Part shown: piece by piece, positions 33,988-42,326 of the stretch
How positions within the stretch are numbered: position 1 is the stretch's first letter
How the letters are laid out: each line of letters starts with the position of its first letter
Assembly: GCA_947623585.1 (NCBI GenBank)
Contig: CANQHA010000013.1
Span: forward strand, 1-64,000
DNA length: 64,000 bases
Direction: 5' to 3'
Source of the DNA: an uncultured Clostridia bacterium
GTDB lineage: Bacteria; Bacillota; Clostridia; Oscillospirales; Ruminococcaceae
The notes under the pieces: model-generated
What the model saw: the letters and a program-made list of their open reading frames with translations, nothing else
Told to the model about the DNA's origin: nothing
Database searches by the model: none
Program-made: the position numbers and the translations under genes

Positions 33988-34446
33988 TTACCCCTCGGCG
34001 CGGGCGATACCCTGCATGAAGCCCCCGAGCTCGGTGCAGCTCACGTCGGCCCCGATGAGCTTGCCGCCGCTGATAACAAGGTTCGCAACCATGTTGTCGG
34101 GCTGGCCCTCATAGTTCAGCACGGTATATGTATAGATCATTACCGTTTCGCCGCGGTGCTTTGAAAGGTCGAAGCCCTGCGCAAGCTGAAGCTCGTTGTA
34201 TTTCGTGTAAACGTCGTTCCACTCGGTCGGAATTACCGCCTCGCGGCAGCTTATAGGCTCCTCCGAGGTCTCCCAGCCCTGAGAATGCAGAAAATCGAGC
34301 ATATCCTCTTTCGTCTCAAGGGTTATAGCCGAGGGCTTGAGCAGACGGTTCACCGCATATACCGCCGCAAAGATCACGGCGGCCGCGATAAGTATTCCTA
34401 TCAATATCCTGAGCGCGGATTTTATCTTTACTGTCCTGACATACAT
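33988..34446 (-). CDS. DUF4830-type membrane-anchored protein
   Basis: 152 residues. An N-terminal TM helix (~11-33) follows a basic start, and the outer part contains FLHSQGWET, IPTEWNDVYTKYNELQLAQGFDL, YTYTVLNY, and GGKLIGADVSCTELGGFMQG. This order is what I associate with the clostridial DUF4830 family, often found near sporulation or envelope genes; the function is not known. AAAAGGGG lies eight bases before the ATG. It is the same strand as the ABC exporter pair upstream, but 78 bases separate them, so cotranscription is uncertain. Confidence 0.78.
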   Translation of the reverse strand: MYVRTVKIKSALRILIGILIAAAVIFAAVYAVNRLLKPSAITLETKEDMLDFLHSQGWETSEEPISCREAVIPTEWNDVYTKYNELQLAQGFDLSKHRGETVMIYTYTVLNYEGQPDNMVANLVISGGKLIGADVSCTELGGFMQGIARAEG

Positions 34447-34523
34447 ATTCTTGACCCCTTTTCAGATTTGATCTTGGTCAAGTATATGCCTGTTTTCGGG
34501 GTTATAGTACGTCCCGCAAAAAA

Positions 34524-36251
34524 TCAGTGCGCAAACTGACTGTTATAAAGCTCGGCGTAAAAGCCGCCCTTTTTCATCAGCTCGGCGTGAGTTCCCTGCT
34601 CGACGACGTTGCCGTTTTTCATCACCAAAATAAGATCGGCAGACATTATCGTCGAGAGGCGGTGCGCGACTATAAAGCTGGTCTTATCCTTCATCAGCTT
34701 TTCAAAAGCCCGCTGGACCCTCAGCTCGGTTTTCGCGTCTATCGACGACGTCGCCTCGTCAAGTATAAGCATCGGCGGCGTCGAAAGCATCACGCGGGTT
34801 ATGCAGAGAAGCTGCTTCTGACCCGCCGAGAGATTTCCTCCGCCCTCGCCGACCGGCGTGTCATATCCCTGCGGGAGCCGCCTGATAAAGCTGTGAGCAT
34901 GGGTCGCCTTTGCCGCCGAAACGATCTCCTCGTCCGTGGCGTCGGGCTTGCCCATAACGATATTGTCCCTTATCGTTCCCGAGCAGAGCCAAGTGTCCTG
35001 AAGCACCATGCCAAAGCCGCGGCGCAGAGATTTTCTTGTCACACCGGCGATGTTTTCGCCCTCGACGGTTATCTCGCCCGAATCGACGTCGTAAAACCTC
35101 ATCAAAAGGTTTATCAGCGTGGTTTTTCCGCAGCCCGTCGGCCCGACTATTGCGACCCGCTGCCCCGGTCTGACGTTAAGATCAAAATTCCTTATAAGCG
35201 GCTTGTCGGGAGAATATGAGAAGCAGACCGAGCGTATTCCGACGTTTCCGCTTATCTCTGGAAGAGACGGAAGCCCCTCATCGCTCGGCTCGGGCGGCTC
35301 GTCTATAAGCTCGAAAAGCCGCTTTGCGCAGACTATCGCGTTCTGAAGCTCGGTGACCACTCCGCTTATCTCGTTAAAGGGCTTTGCGTACTGCGTGGCG
35401 TATGAGAGTATCGCCGAAAGCCCGCCGACGGTCATTTCCCCCGCGATGACGGCCATCGCACCGACAAGGCAGACCGCAGCGTAAACGAGCGCGTTGACAA
35501 ACCTTGTGCAGGGGTTGACGAGCGACGAAATGAACGTCGCACGGCGGGTTGTGGTCTCAAGCTCGCGGTTGACCTTTTCAAAGCGCTTTGAAGCCCTTGC
35601 GCGATAGCCGTATGCCGCGACGACCGAAGCCCCGCCGACCATTTCGTCGATGAGCGCGGTCTGCTCGCCCCTTATCTCCGACTGCTTCTTGAAAAGCGAG
35701 TGGGTGTTTGAAGCGATGAATTTCGCGACGAATATAGAAAGAGGCGTTAAAAGCGCCGCGACGGCCGCAACTCCCGGGGCGATAGACAGCATGAAGCCGA
35801 GCGTTGTGAAAATCGTCACTATTCCGGTGAAAAACTGCGAAAATCCCAAAAGAAGCCCGTCGGCAAACTGGTCCGCGTCCGAAATAACTCGGCTCAAAAG
35901 GTCGCCGTAGGCGTGACCGTCGATATACCGAAGCGGCAGCCTTTCGATGTTTTCAAACGCCTGCTGCCTCACCGTTCTGACCGTCTCAAAGACCACACGG
36001 TTATTTATAGCGCCCATTATCCACTGAAGCAGAGCCGAAACAAGGATTATCGCGCCCGCACGGCTCAAAAACGAGAAGATCGCGGAAAAGTTTATCCCCT
36101 CGGCGACTATCTCGTCGATCGCCTTGCCGAAAAGTATCGGAATGTAAAGCGAGAGCATAACGCTTGCGGCGGCAAGAAGTATCGACGCCAAAAGCTGAGC
36201 GCTTCGGTTTTTGAGCAGCGCCGCCACTCTTAAAAGCGTTTTCTTTTTCAT
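34524..36251 (-). CDS. Heterodimeric ABC exporter subunit, canonical ATP site
   Basis: 575 residues. A six-TM type 1 exporter domain (~15-300) is fused to an ATPase domain (~335-575). Walker A GPTGCGKTT, signature LSAGQKQLLCITRV, Walker B MLILDEATSSID with the catalytic Glu, and H-loop VAHRLST are intact. The start overlaps the stop of the partner gene by four bases (ATGA), a sign of coupled synthesis of a 1:1 heterodimer as in YheI/YheH or TM287/288. Such pairs export drugs, lipids or peptides; the substrate here is unknown. Confidence 0.93.
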   Translation of the reverse strand: MKKKTLLRVAALLKNRSAQLLASILLAAASVMLSLYIPILFGKAIDEIVAEGINFSAIFSFLSRAGAIILVSALLQWIMGAINNRVVFETVRTVRQQAFENIERLPLRYIDGHAYGDLLSRVISDADQFADGLLLGFSQFFTGIVTIFTTLGFMLSIAPGVAAVAALLTPLSIFVAKFIASNTHSLFKKQSEIRGEQTALIDEMVGGASVVAAYGYRARASKRFEKVNRELETTTRRATFISSLVNPCTRFVNALVYAAVCLVGAMAVIAGEMTVGGLSAILSYATQYAKPFNEISGVVTELQNAIVCAKRLFELIDEPPEPSDEGLPSLPEISGNVGIRSVCFSYSPDKPLIRNFDLNVRPGQRVAIVGPTGCGKTTLINLLMRFYDVDSGEITVEGENIAGVTRKSLRRGFGMVLQDTWLCSGTIRDNIVMGKPDATDEEIVSAAKATHAHSFIRRLPQGYDTPVGEGGGNLSAGQKQLLCITRVMLSTPPMLILDEATSSIDAKTELRVQRAFEKLMKDKTSFIVAHRLSTIMSADLILVMKNGNVVEQGTHAELMKKGGFYAELYNSQFAH

Positions 36252-37981
36252 GAGGCGGCACCCCCTTCCGAAGCCCTGAGCTGAGACTCGCAGATCTCGC
36301 GGTATTCGGCGCAGGTCTTCAAAAGCTGATCGTGGGTGCCCAAGCCCTCGCAGCGGCCGTCTTCAAGAACAAGTATGCGGTCGCAGTGCATCACCGTTGA
36401 GACCCGCTGCGAAACAATCACCGCGGCGGGGTTGCCCTCTAACTTTGATATCGCCGAGCGCAGCCGCGCCTCGGTGGCATAGTCGAGCGCCGACGAGCTG
36501 TCGTCAAGAATGAGTATCTTCGGCTTGCGAACGAGCGCACGAGCTATGCAAAGGCGCTGGGTCTGCCCGCCCGAGAGGTTCGACGAGCCCTGAGATATCT
36601 CAAAGTCGAGCCCGCCCTTCTCGCTGACGAAATCCCATGCCTGAGCGCTTTTCAAAGCGTTTATCATATCGCTGTCGTCGGCGTTTTCCGCTCCGAAAGA
36701 AAGATTGTCTCTGACGGTACCGGAAAACAGCCTGTTTTTTTGAAAAACAAATCCTATCGCCCCGCGAAGAGTATCGAGGTCATAGTCTCTGACGTTTTTG
36801 CCGTATACCCTGACCTCGCCCGAGGTGCAGTCATAAAACCTCGGCGCAAGCGCGGCAAGGCTTGATTTTCCGCAGCCCGTCGGGCCTATCACTCCAAGCG
36901 TCTCGCCCTGCTTCAGCTTAAAGCTGATGTTTTCAAGGGAATCCTCGGCGGCGCCGGAATATCTGAGCCCGCAGCCGACATATTCAAGCGCGTATTCGGT
37001 GCCGAAATCGACGGTCTTATCGCTGCCGTTTTGCATTTCGGGTCTGACGGAGAGCACGCTGCTCACCCTTTTTGCGCAGGCAAGGCTTTTCGGTATGCTT
37101 ATTATCAGGTTCGCCAGCTTGATAAGCTCGACGAGTATCTGCGACATATAGTTGTAAAGCGCGATCACCATTCCCTGAGTGAGCGCCCCGCTTTCGACCT
37201 CGAGCGCTCCGCGGTATATAAGAAGTATTATCGCAAGGTTGATTATAACGAACGTTAAGGGGTTCATCGCCGCCGAAATTTTTCCGACGCGCTTTTGCTC
37301 GCGGCAAAGGCTGTCGTTTCTTTGGGAGAACTTTTCGGTCTCCTGCTCCTCTTTGCAAAAGGCCCTGATGACCCTTGCGCCGACGAGATTCTCTTTGACC
37401 GAGAGAAGCACCTTTTCGAGCTTTTTCTGAACGTCGTCGTAAAGCGGTATGCAAAAAAGGGTTATGCCGACGACGATGACCGTGAGGACGGGTATCGTGA
37501 CGAGAAAAATCAGCGCCGAGCGAAAATCTATCGTGAACGCCATTATCATCGCGCCGAAAACGATTATCGGCGAGCGCATCATAAGCCTTAAGGTCATATT
37601 CAGCCCCGACTGAACGGTGTTTATGTCGCTCGTCAGCCTTGTTATCATCGAAGACGAGCCGAGAAGGTCGCGTTCCGAAAAGCCGAGCGACTGAATGTGA
37701 TCAAAAAGCGCCTGCCTAAGATTCGTGCAAAATCCCACGGCGCCTTTAGCCGCAAAATACTGCGCCGCAAGGGTCGTCGCAAGGCCGACGGTGCCGAGAA
37801 GCACCAGCACCCCGCACATTCTGACGATATAGACCTTATCGCCCGATGGCACGCCGCGGTCTATTATCGCCGCGACGACAAACGGCACCAAAAGCTCGAA
37901 CGCCGCTTCAAGTATTTTGAAGAACGGCGCGCAAAGCGCCTCTTTGCCGTATCCCCGAAAATATTTCAGAAGGTTTTTCAT
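36248..37981 (-). CDS. Heterodimeric ABC exporter subunit, degenerate ATP site
   Basis: Start at the ATG at 37981 (MKNLLKYFRG) after GGGAG; the frame is open further upstream but crosses a terminator. 577 residues. TM domain ~5-300, ATPase ~340-577. Walker A GPTGCGKSS and signature LSGGQTQRLCIARAL are present, but Walker B ends LILDDSSSALD (catalytic Glu replaced by Asp) and the H-loop is VSQRVST (His replaced by Gln). This is the asymmetric non-hydrolysing site typical of heterodimeric exporters, matching the intact site in the next gene. Confidence 0.93.
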   Translation of the reverse strand: MKNLLKYFRGYGKEALCAPFFKILEAAFELLVPFVVAAIIDRGVPSGDKVYIVRMCGVLVLLGTVGLATTLAAQYFAAKGAVGFCTNLRQALFDHIQSLGFSERDLLGSSSMITRLTSDINTVQSGLNMTLRLMMRSPIIVFGAMIMAFTIDFRSALIFLVTIPVLTVIVVGITLFCIPLYDDVQKKLEKVLLSVKENLVGARVIRAFCKEEQETEKFSQRNDSLCREQKRVGKISAAMNPLTFVIINLAIILLIYRGALEVESGALTQGMVIALYNYMSQILVELIKLANLIISIPKSLACAKRVSSVLSVRPEMQNGSDKTVDFGTEYALEYVGCGLRYSGAAEDSLENISFKLKQGETLGVIGPTGCGKSSLAALAPRFYDCTSGEVRVYGKNVRDYDLDTLRGAIGFVFQKNRLFSGTVRDNLSFGAENADDSDMINALKSAQAWDFVSEKGGLDFEISQGSSNLSGGQTQRLCIARALVRKPKILILDDSSSALDYATEARLRSAISKLEGNPAAVIVSQRVSTVMHCDRILVLEDGRCEGLGTHDQLLKTCAEYREICESQLRASEGGAAS

Positions 37982-37998
37982 TTCTGCTCCCATAAAAT

Positions 37999-38022
37999 CC
38001 GCCGCTTTTTTGCGAGCGGCGG
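37999..38022 (-). terminator. Terminator after fakA, overlapping the exporter leader
   Basis: CCGCCGC and GCGGCGG arms around a ten-base A/T loop. On the minus strand ATTTTATG follows, which already contains an in-frame ATG of the exporter frame. It may act as terminator or attenuator for the exporter genes. Confidence 0.6.
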
Positions 38023-38030
38023 CAGAATTT

Positions 38031-39698
38031 TTATTCAACGCTGATGATGTAGTAATAGACAGGCTGATCGCCGCGAATGACGTTTATATCCATTCGCGAG
38101 CCGAACTTTTCGGCGACCTTTTCTCTTAACTCCTCGGCCGAAGCGTCGTCGATATCCTCGCCGCAGATTATCGTTATGAACTCGCTGTCGCCGTCCACCA
38201 TTCTCTTGATGAGACGGTAAGCCGCCTTGTTGATATCCTTTTCGACAAAGGTGAGCTTTCCGTTGTCAAGCGCAAGTATCTCGCCGTTTTTGATCTGCTG
38301 GCCGTCAAACTCGCTGTCTCGCGCGGCAAAGGTTATCTGACCGGTCTTGACCCGCTCGAAAGCCTTTGTCATATCGCTTCTCATGGTGTTGAAGTCGACG
38401 TCGGGGTCAAACGCCAAAAGCGCCGAAAGCCCCTGCGGCACCGTTCTCGTCTGCAAAACGCAGACCTTTCGGTCGGCCAGCTTGACCGCCTGCTCGGCCG
38501 CCATGATTATGTTTTTGTTGTTCGGAAGAACAAATACCGTCTCGGCGGGGGTCGATTGGATAGCCGCCAAAATGTCCTGCGTCGAGGGGTTCATCGTCTG
38601 CCCGCCCTTAACGATGCAGTCGGCGCCGGCGTCTTTAAACATCGCCTCGATGCCGCTTCCGGCCGCCACCGCCACAAAGCCGTAGGGCTTTTCGGGCGGC
38701 ACCGAAACATAAGCCTTGTCGGCGCTCGAAACGGTGACCTTATCCGGCTTTTTCGCAGCCTCGTGCTGAAGCCGCATATTCTCTATCTTCGGAAGATTCA
38801 TCGAGCCGAATTCGAGGCCCTTTTCTATCGCCTTGCCGGGGTTGTTGGTGTGAACGTGCACCTTAATAATCTCGTCGTCCTCAACAACGACTACGCAGTC
38901 GCCTATCGACTCCAAATACGCCCGCAACTTTAACGAGCTTTCGCAGCCCGCGGCTTTTTTGATGACGAACTCGGTGCAGTATGTAAAGGTTATCTCACCG
39001 TCGAATTTTCCGACGGCGGAAGCATAGGTCTCAATGGTCACCGGCTCCGAGGGCTTTTGCTCGGGCTCTTCAAAGGCAACTATGCCCCTGCCGTGAAAGA
39101 CCTCGCCCATGGCGCGCATATACATACAGAAGCCCTTTCCACCGGCGTCAACCACGCCCGCTTTTTTGAGGGTCGGCAAAAGGTCGGGCGTAGTCTCCAA
39201 AACGCGCTCGGCTTCTTCGCAAACGGCGTCCCAGAAAGAAGGTATATCGTCGTTTCCAAGACAGACGTCCTTAGCCTTTTCGGCGCAAAGCCTCGCAACG
39301 GTCAGAATGGTTCCCTCGGTGGGCTTCATGACCGCTTTATACGCCCGCTCGACGCCGAGCTGCATGGCGTTTGCAAGGTCGGCCGCCGAGACCTCTTTTA
39401 AGCCCTTGAAAGCCTTGTCGTATCCTTTAAAGAGTATCGACGTTATAACGCCCGAGTTTCCCCTTGCGCCTCTCAAAAGCGCGCCGCTCATGACCTTTGC
39501 GACCTCGTCGGCTCCGGCCGAATCGTCCATGACCGAAAGCTCGGCCTTTGCGCTGCCGAGGGTCATCGACATATTGGTGCCGGTGTCGCCGTCGGGCACC
39601 GGAAAGACGTTGAGCGCGTCTATATCCTTTCTGTTTGCGGCGATGCAGTTAGCCGCGCTGATAAAAGCGTCTTTCAAGACCTTTCCGTTAATCATCAT
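38031..39698 (-). CDS. fakA: Fatty acid kinase A (DhaL domain, DegV-like), YloV
   Basis: Start at the ATG at 39698 (MMINGKVLKDAF) after GAGGAG; 555 residues. The N-terminal DhaL/DAK2 ATP-binding domain (~1-200) shows NVFPVPDGDTGTNM with the Mg-binding aspartates and RGARGNSGVI. A middle domain and a C-terminal part (~230-555, ending in EFITIICGED and VIRGDQPVYYYIISVE) complete the YloV layout. With a FakB fatty-acid-binding protein (not in this window) it phosphorylates exogenous fatty acids for phospholipid synthesis. It follows yloU by 16 bases, the classical pair. Confidence 0.93.
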   Translation of the reverse strand: MMINGKVLKDAFISAANCIAANRKDIDALNVFPVPDGDTGTNMSMTLGSAKAELSVMDDSAGADEVAKVMSGALLRGARGNSGVITSILFKGYDKAFKGLKEVSAADLANAMQLGVERAYKAVMKPTEGTILTVARLCAEKAKDVCLGNDDIPSFWDAVCEEAERVLETTPDLLPTLKKAGVVDAGGKGFCMYMRAMGEVFHGRGIVAFEEPEQKPSEPVTIETYASAVGKFDGEITFTYCTEFVIKKAAGCESSLKLRAYLESIGDCVVVVEDDEIIKVHVHTNNPGKAIEKGLEFGSMNLPKIENMRLQHEAAKKPDKVTVSSADKAYVSVPPEKPYGFVAVAAGSGIEAMFKDAGADCIVKGGQTMNPSTQDILAAIQSTPAETVFVLPNNKNIIMAAEQAVKLADRKVCVLQTRTVPQGLSALLAFDPDVDFNTMRSDMTKAFERVKTGQITFAARDSEFDGQQIKNGEILALDNGKLTFVEKDINKAAYRLIKRMVDGDSEFITIICGEDIDDASAEELREKVAEKFGSRMDINVIRGDQPVYYYIISVE

Positions 39699-39714
39699 GA
39701 CACGCTTCTCCTCA

Positions 39715-40077
39715 TCAGTTATTTTCCATGCCGTCAACAAAAACGTTGACTTTTCTGACCGAAAGTCCGGTCTCGCTCTCCACGACATAACGGACCTTGT
39801 TCATGATGCTGTCGGTTATCGCGGCGACGTTCACGCCGTACATGACCGTTATGTGAAGGTCTATTATAAGCTGCGTCGAGTCCTTGGGCGAATAGACCCT
39901 TACGCCGTTGTCGATTCGGTCGGACTTTTTCAGTATCGCGGTCCTTACGCCCTGAGAAGCGCCCGCGGGATTCATTTTTACCACGCCGAAGCAGCTTGTC
40001 GCGGTATGCCCGATCAGCGCCGAAAGATAGCCCGAGGTCAGCTCGATCGAGCCGAGATGATTGTCGATTCTTATCAT
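39715..40077 (-). CDS. yloU: Asp23/Gls24-family protein, YloU
   Basis: 120 residues from the ATG at 40077 (MIRIDNHLGSIEL), preceded by AGGGGTG. The family core is visible: VKMNPAGASQGVRTAI (~40-55), GVRVYSPKDSTQLIIDLHITVMYGVN (~62-87) and the C-terminal VRKVNVFVDGM. YloU precedes yloV/fakA in most Firmicutes and is thought to be a membrane-associated envelope or stress factor. The promoter is 47 bases upstream. Confidence 0.92.
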   Translation of the reverse strand: MIRIDNHLGSIELTSGYLSALIGHTATSCFGVVKMNPAGASQGVRTAILKKSDRIDNGVRVYSPKDSTQLIIDLHITVMYGVNVAAITDSIMNKVRYVVESETGLSVRKVNVFVDGMENN

Positions 40078-40123
40078 TATGTTCACCCCTGTCGGAAGTC
40101 GGTTCATAAAACACCTGTGTTCT

Positions 40124-40152
40124 AATATATCACAGTCTTGTTGAAATTTCAA
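40124..40152 (-). promoter_or_regulatory. Promoter of yloU-fakA
   Basis: TTGAAA (40152-40147), 17 bases, TATATT (40129-40124) on the minus strand. The -35 region forms the palindrome TTGAAATTTCAA (40141-40152), a possible operator, for instance for a fatty-acid-responsive regulator (inference). Confidence 0.7.
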
Positions 40153-40185
40153 GTACTCAAAGCGATTTTTGTTTGCTTTGGCGCG

Positions 40186-41289
40186 TCAATATTCCGAAAG
40201 CCGCGCAAAAACGTCGTATACCGACGATTTTACCGCCTCGGAAAAATCTCCGCCATAGAGTTTTGAAGCGCTCGGAGCGTATTTTTCTATCATTCTGCCT
40301 ATTCCGAAAAGGTCGTCGCCGCTCTCGGCCGAAAGCCTGCGCGCCTTCTCGCAGAGTGAAAGCAGCGCCTTTTCGGCCTCCGAAACTATCTCGCTTTCCC
40401 GGGCGTTTTCAGGCGCGGACATTATTTTGTATCTTCCGCTGATTTTGACGGTTATAAGCGGCGAGCCGCCGGAAAAGCCGAGCTTTCGCTTTATTTTTAT
40501 ATTGTCTATGCACAAAGAGGCCGCCCCCGAGGAAGTGTTGACCGAAAGCGAAAGCCGCTTTGCGTTCCCCCTCAAAAGCCTTATCCCCGCGCAGGCGTCC
40601 GCATCGGCGCTTTTTACGGGCCTTACGCCCGAAACGACTATCCCGCCGGTTATTCCCACCGAGAGATTTGAAACGGTGGAATCCTCGCCCGAATCCTCGC
40701 CGCGTTTTACCTCAAGAAGCGGTATCGCTATCGCCTCGGACGGCGCCGAGACGGCGTTTGATATCTCGATTATTCTCGACGACGAAGCCCTGCTCTCCTC
40801 GACTGCCCGCTCGACTACCTCTCTTAAAAGTATCGAAGCCGCCTCGCCCTGCTCTAACTTTGTGCCGATGACCTTTGAGGCGCTGCCGCGGCAATAAACC
40901 GCGTTTACGCCGAGATAGACGTCGGACTTGCGGAAATACTGCAAAAATTCCCCGAGTCCCTCGTCTTTAAGGCTGTCGCTTATAACTATAAGCTCGACGT
41001 CGCCCAAAAATACCTCTTTGCCGGTTTTAAGCCTTAATCCCTCCTCGGCCTCGGCAAGGGTCTTTCCGTCCGAGACGAGCGTTTTAACCGTCGATTCGCT
41101 CGCGTCAACCGGCCCGCTGTCCGAATTTCCTCCGCCGCTGAACACCTGATACGAGACCGTATAGCCGCCGTCGTCTGAGGGATCTATGCCTATCGAATGG
41201 ACCACCAGCCGCCGCCTGACGTCGCTTATTTTGCCGCAGCCCGAAAGCAGCGCCGCCGATAAAACTATCGCCGCCAAGACCCTTTTCAT
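40186..41289 (-). CDS. Spore germination protein, Ger(x)C family lipoprotein
   Basis: 367 residues with lipobox LLSGC (Cys18). The N-terminal domain has LVVHSIGIDPSDDGGYTVSYQVF, then KTLAEAEEGLRLKTGKEVFLGDVELIVIS, the classical GerAC start. The C-terminal part (~230-360) has LSLSVNTSSGAASLCIDNIKI and the long helix with CEKARRL. It is the C subunit of a GerA-type nutrient germinant receptor on the outside of the spore inner membrane. The order is A-B-C, overlapping the B gene by four bases. Confident for family; the germinant is unknown. Confidence 0.93.
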   Translation of the reverse strand: MKRVLAAIVLSAALLSGCGKISDVRRRLVVHSIGIDPSDDGGYTVSYQVFSGGGNSDSGPVDASESTVKTLVSDGKTLAEAEEGLRLKTGKEVFLGDVELIVISDSLKDEGLGEFLQYFRKSDVYLGVNAVYCRGSASKVIGTKLEQGEAASILLREVVERAVEESRASSSRIIEISNAVSAPSEAIAIPLLEVKRGEDSGEDSTVSNLSVGITGGIVVSGVRPVKSADADACAGIRLLRGNAKRLSLSVNTSSGAASLCIDNIKIKRKLGFSGGSPLITVKISGRYKIMSAPENARESEIVSEAEKALLSLCEKARRLSAESGDDLFGIGRMIEKYAPSASKLYGGDFSEAVKSSVYDVFARLSEY

Positions 41290-42326
41290 TTTTCAGCTCT
41301 CCTTTTCAGACCGAGTTTTATAAGCGCCGCCGCCGGCACCGCCGTTCCGAGAAGTATCACCCCGGCAGCCTTGAAGATCAAAAATACGCCGTCGTTGAAG
41401 CGAAGCCCCGATTTATAGCTTATAAAAGCTATGCCCGCCCCCAAGGCCGCAGCGGCGTATGACCCCGCTTTCGGCTTTTTTGAGGGTTTTGTGCAGATGA
41501 AAACATAAGTCCCCACGACGATAACGCAGTTTATCGCCCAGACGAGCATATTTATCGCGTCGAAGCGCTGAATGAAATCGGTCTTGGCATAAGCCCCGAG
41601 TGCGAATATCGGATAGCCCAGAACATCGACATAGCGCCAGAGGATTATCGTCACCAAAAACAAAAGCGCCTCCAAAACCGCCAGCTTTAAGACGAGATAG
41701 CCGTATGCCGCCTTTGCCGCGCCCGAGCGAAGATTTTCTCCCAAGGCGCAAAACATCGGAAGCCACCACGCCGAGGATATGCCGTCGGCGAGATATTCAA
41801 AAAACGGCGACAGGTCGTTCTCGGTCATCGGGCGAATGTTCAAAAGGTCGAAGCCGCCCTCGTTGACCGACGCCATAAAGACGAAAAGCCCCGCGAAAAG
41901 CCAGAAAACGACCGTCCCCGCCCGCCCGAGACCCTCGACGCCGTTTGAGGCGCAATAGGCCGAGGCCGCAAAAATCAGCAGCACCGAAAAAATCGGCGAA
42001 ACGACGTTTGAAAACTCGCTTTGCAAAAAGCCGGTGAAAAGCGCCACCGTCGTTCCGGCTATGACGAGAAAATAAACCGAGTAAAATATTTTGAGCAGGC
42101 GCGGGCGGCTCGGAAAAAGCTCGGAGGCGGGATCGGCGCCGCCTTTTGAAAAATAGATCACCAAGGGTATCGCCAAAAGCGCCTCGACCGCCGTCGATAC
42201 CAAAAGTCCGAGCATCAGCGGCGTGCCCGAAGCGAAGCTCTCGGCGCGAAAGATCATCGTGTGCATTATTCTTGAAAGAAAGAGAAGAAGCATTAACTGC
42301 CCCGCGCTGATTTTTCTCAAAGGCAT
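41286..42326 (-). CDS. Spore germination permease, GerAB family
   Basis: 346 residues with ten predicted TM helices and the APC-superfamily spore permease pattern, starting KISAGQLMLLLFLSRIMHTMI. It is the B subunit, thought to bind the germinant amino acid or sugar in the spore inner membrane. The start overlaps the A gene stop by one base and its own stop overlaps the C gene, so the three subunits are translationally linked. Confidence 0.93.
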   Translation of the reverse strand: MPLRKISAGQLMLLLFLSRIMHTMIFRAESFASGTPLMLGLLVSTAVEALLAIPLVIYFSKGGADPASELFPSRPRLLKIFYSVYFLVIAGTTVALFTGFLQSEFSNVVSPIFSVLLIFAASAYCASNGVEGLGRAGTVVFWLFAGLFVFMASVNEGGFDLLNIRPMTENDLSPFFEYLADGISSAWWLPMFCALGENLRSGAAKAAYGYLVLKLAVLEALLFLVTIILWRYVDVLGYPIFALGAYAKTDFIQRFDAINMLVWAINCVIVVGTYVFICTKPSKKPKAGSYAAAALGAGIAFISYKSGLRFNDGVFLIFKAAGVILLGTAVPAAALIKLGLKRRAEK

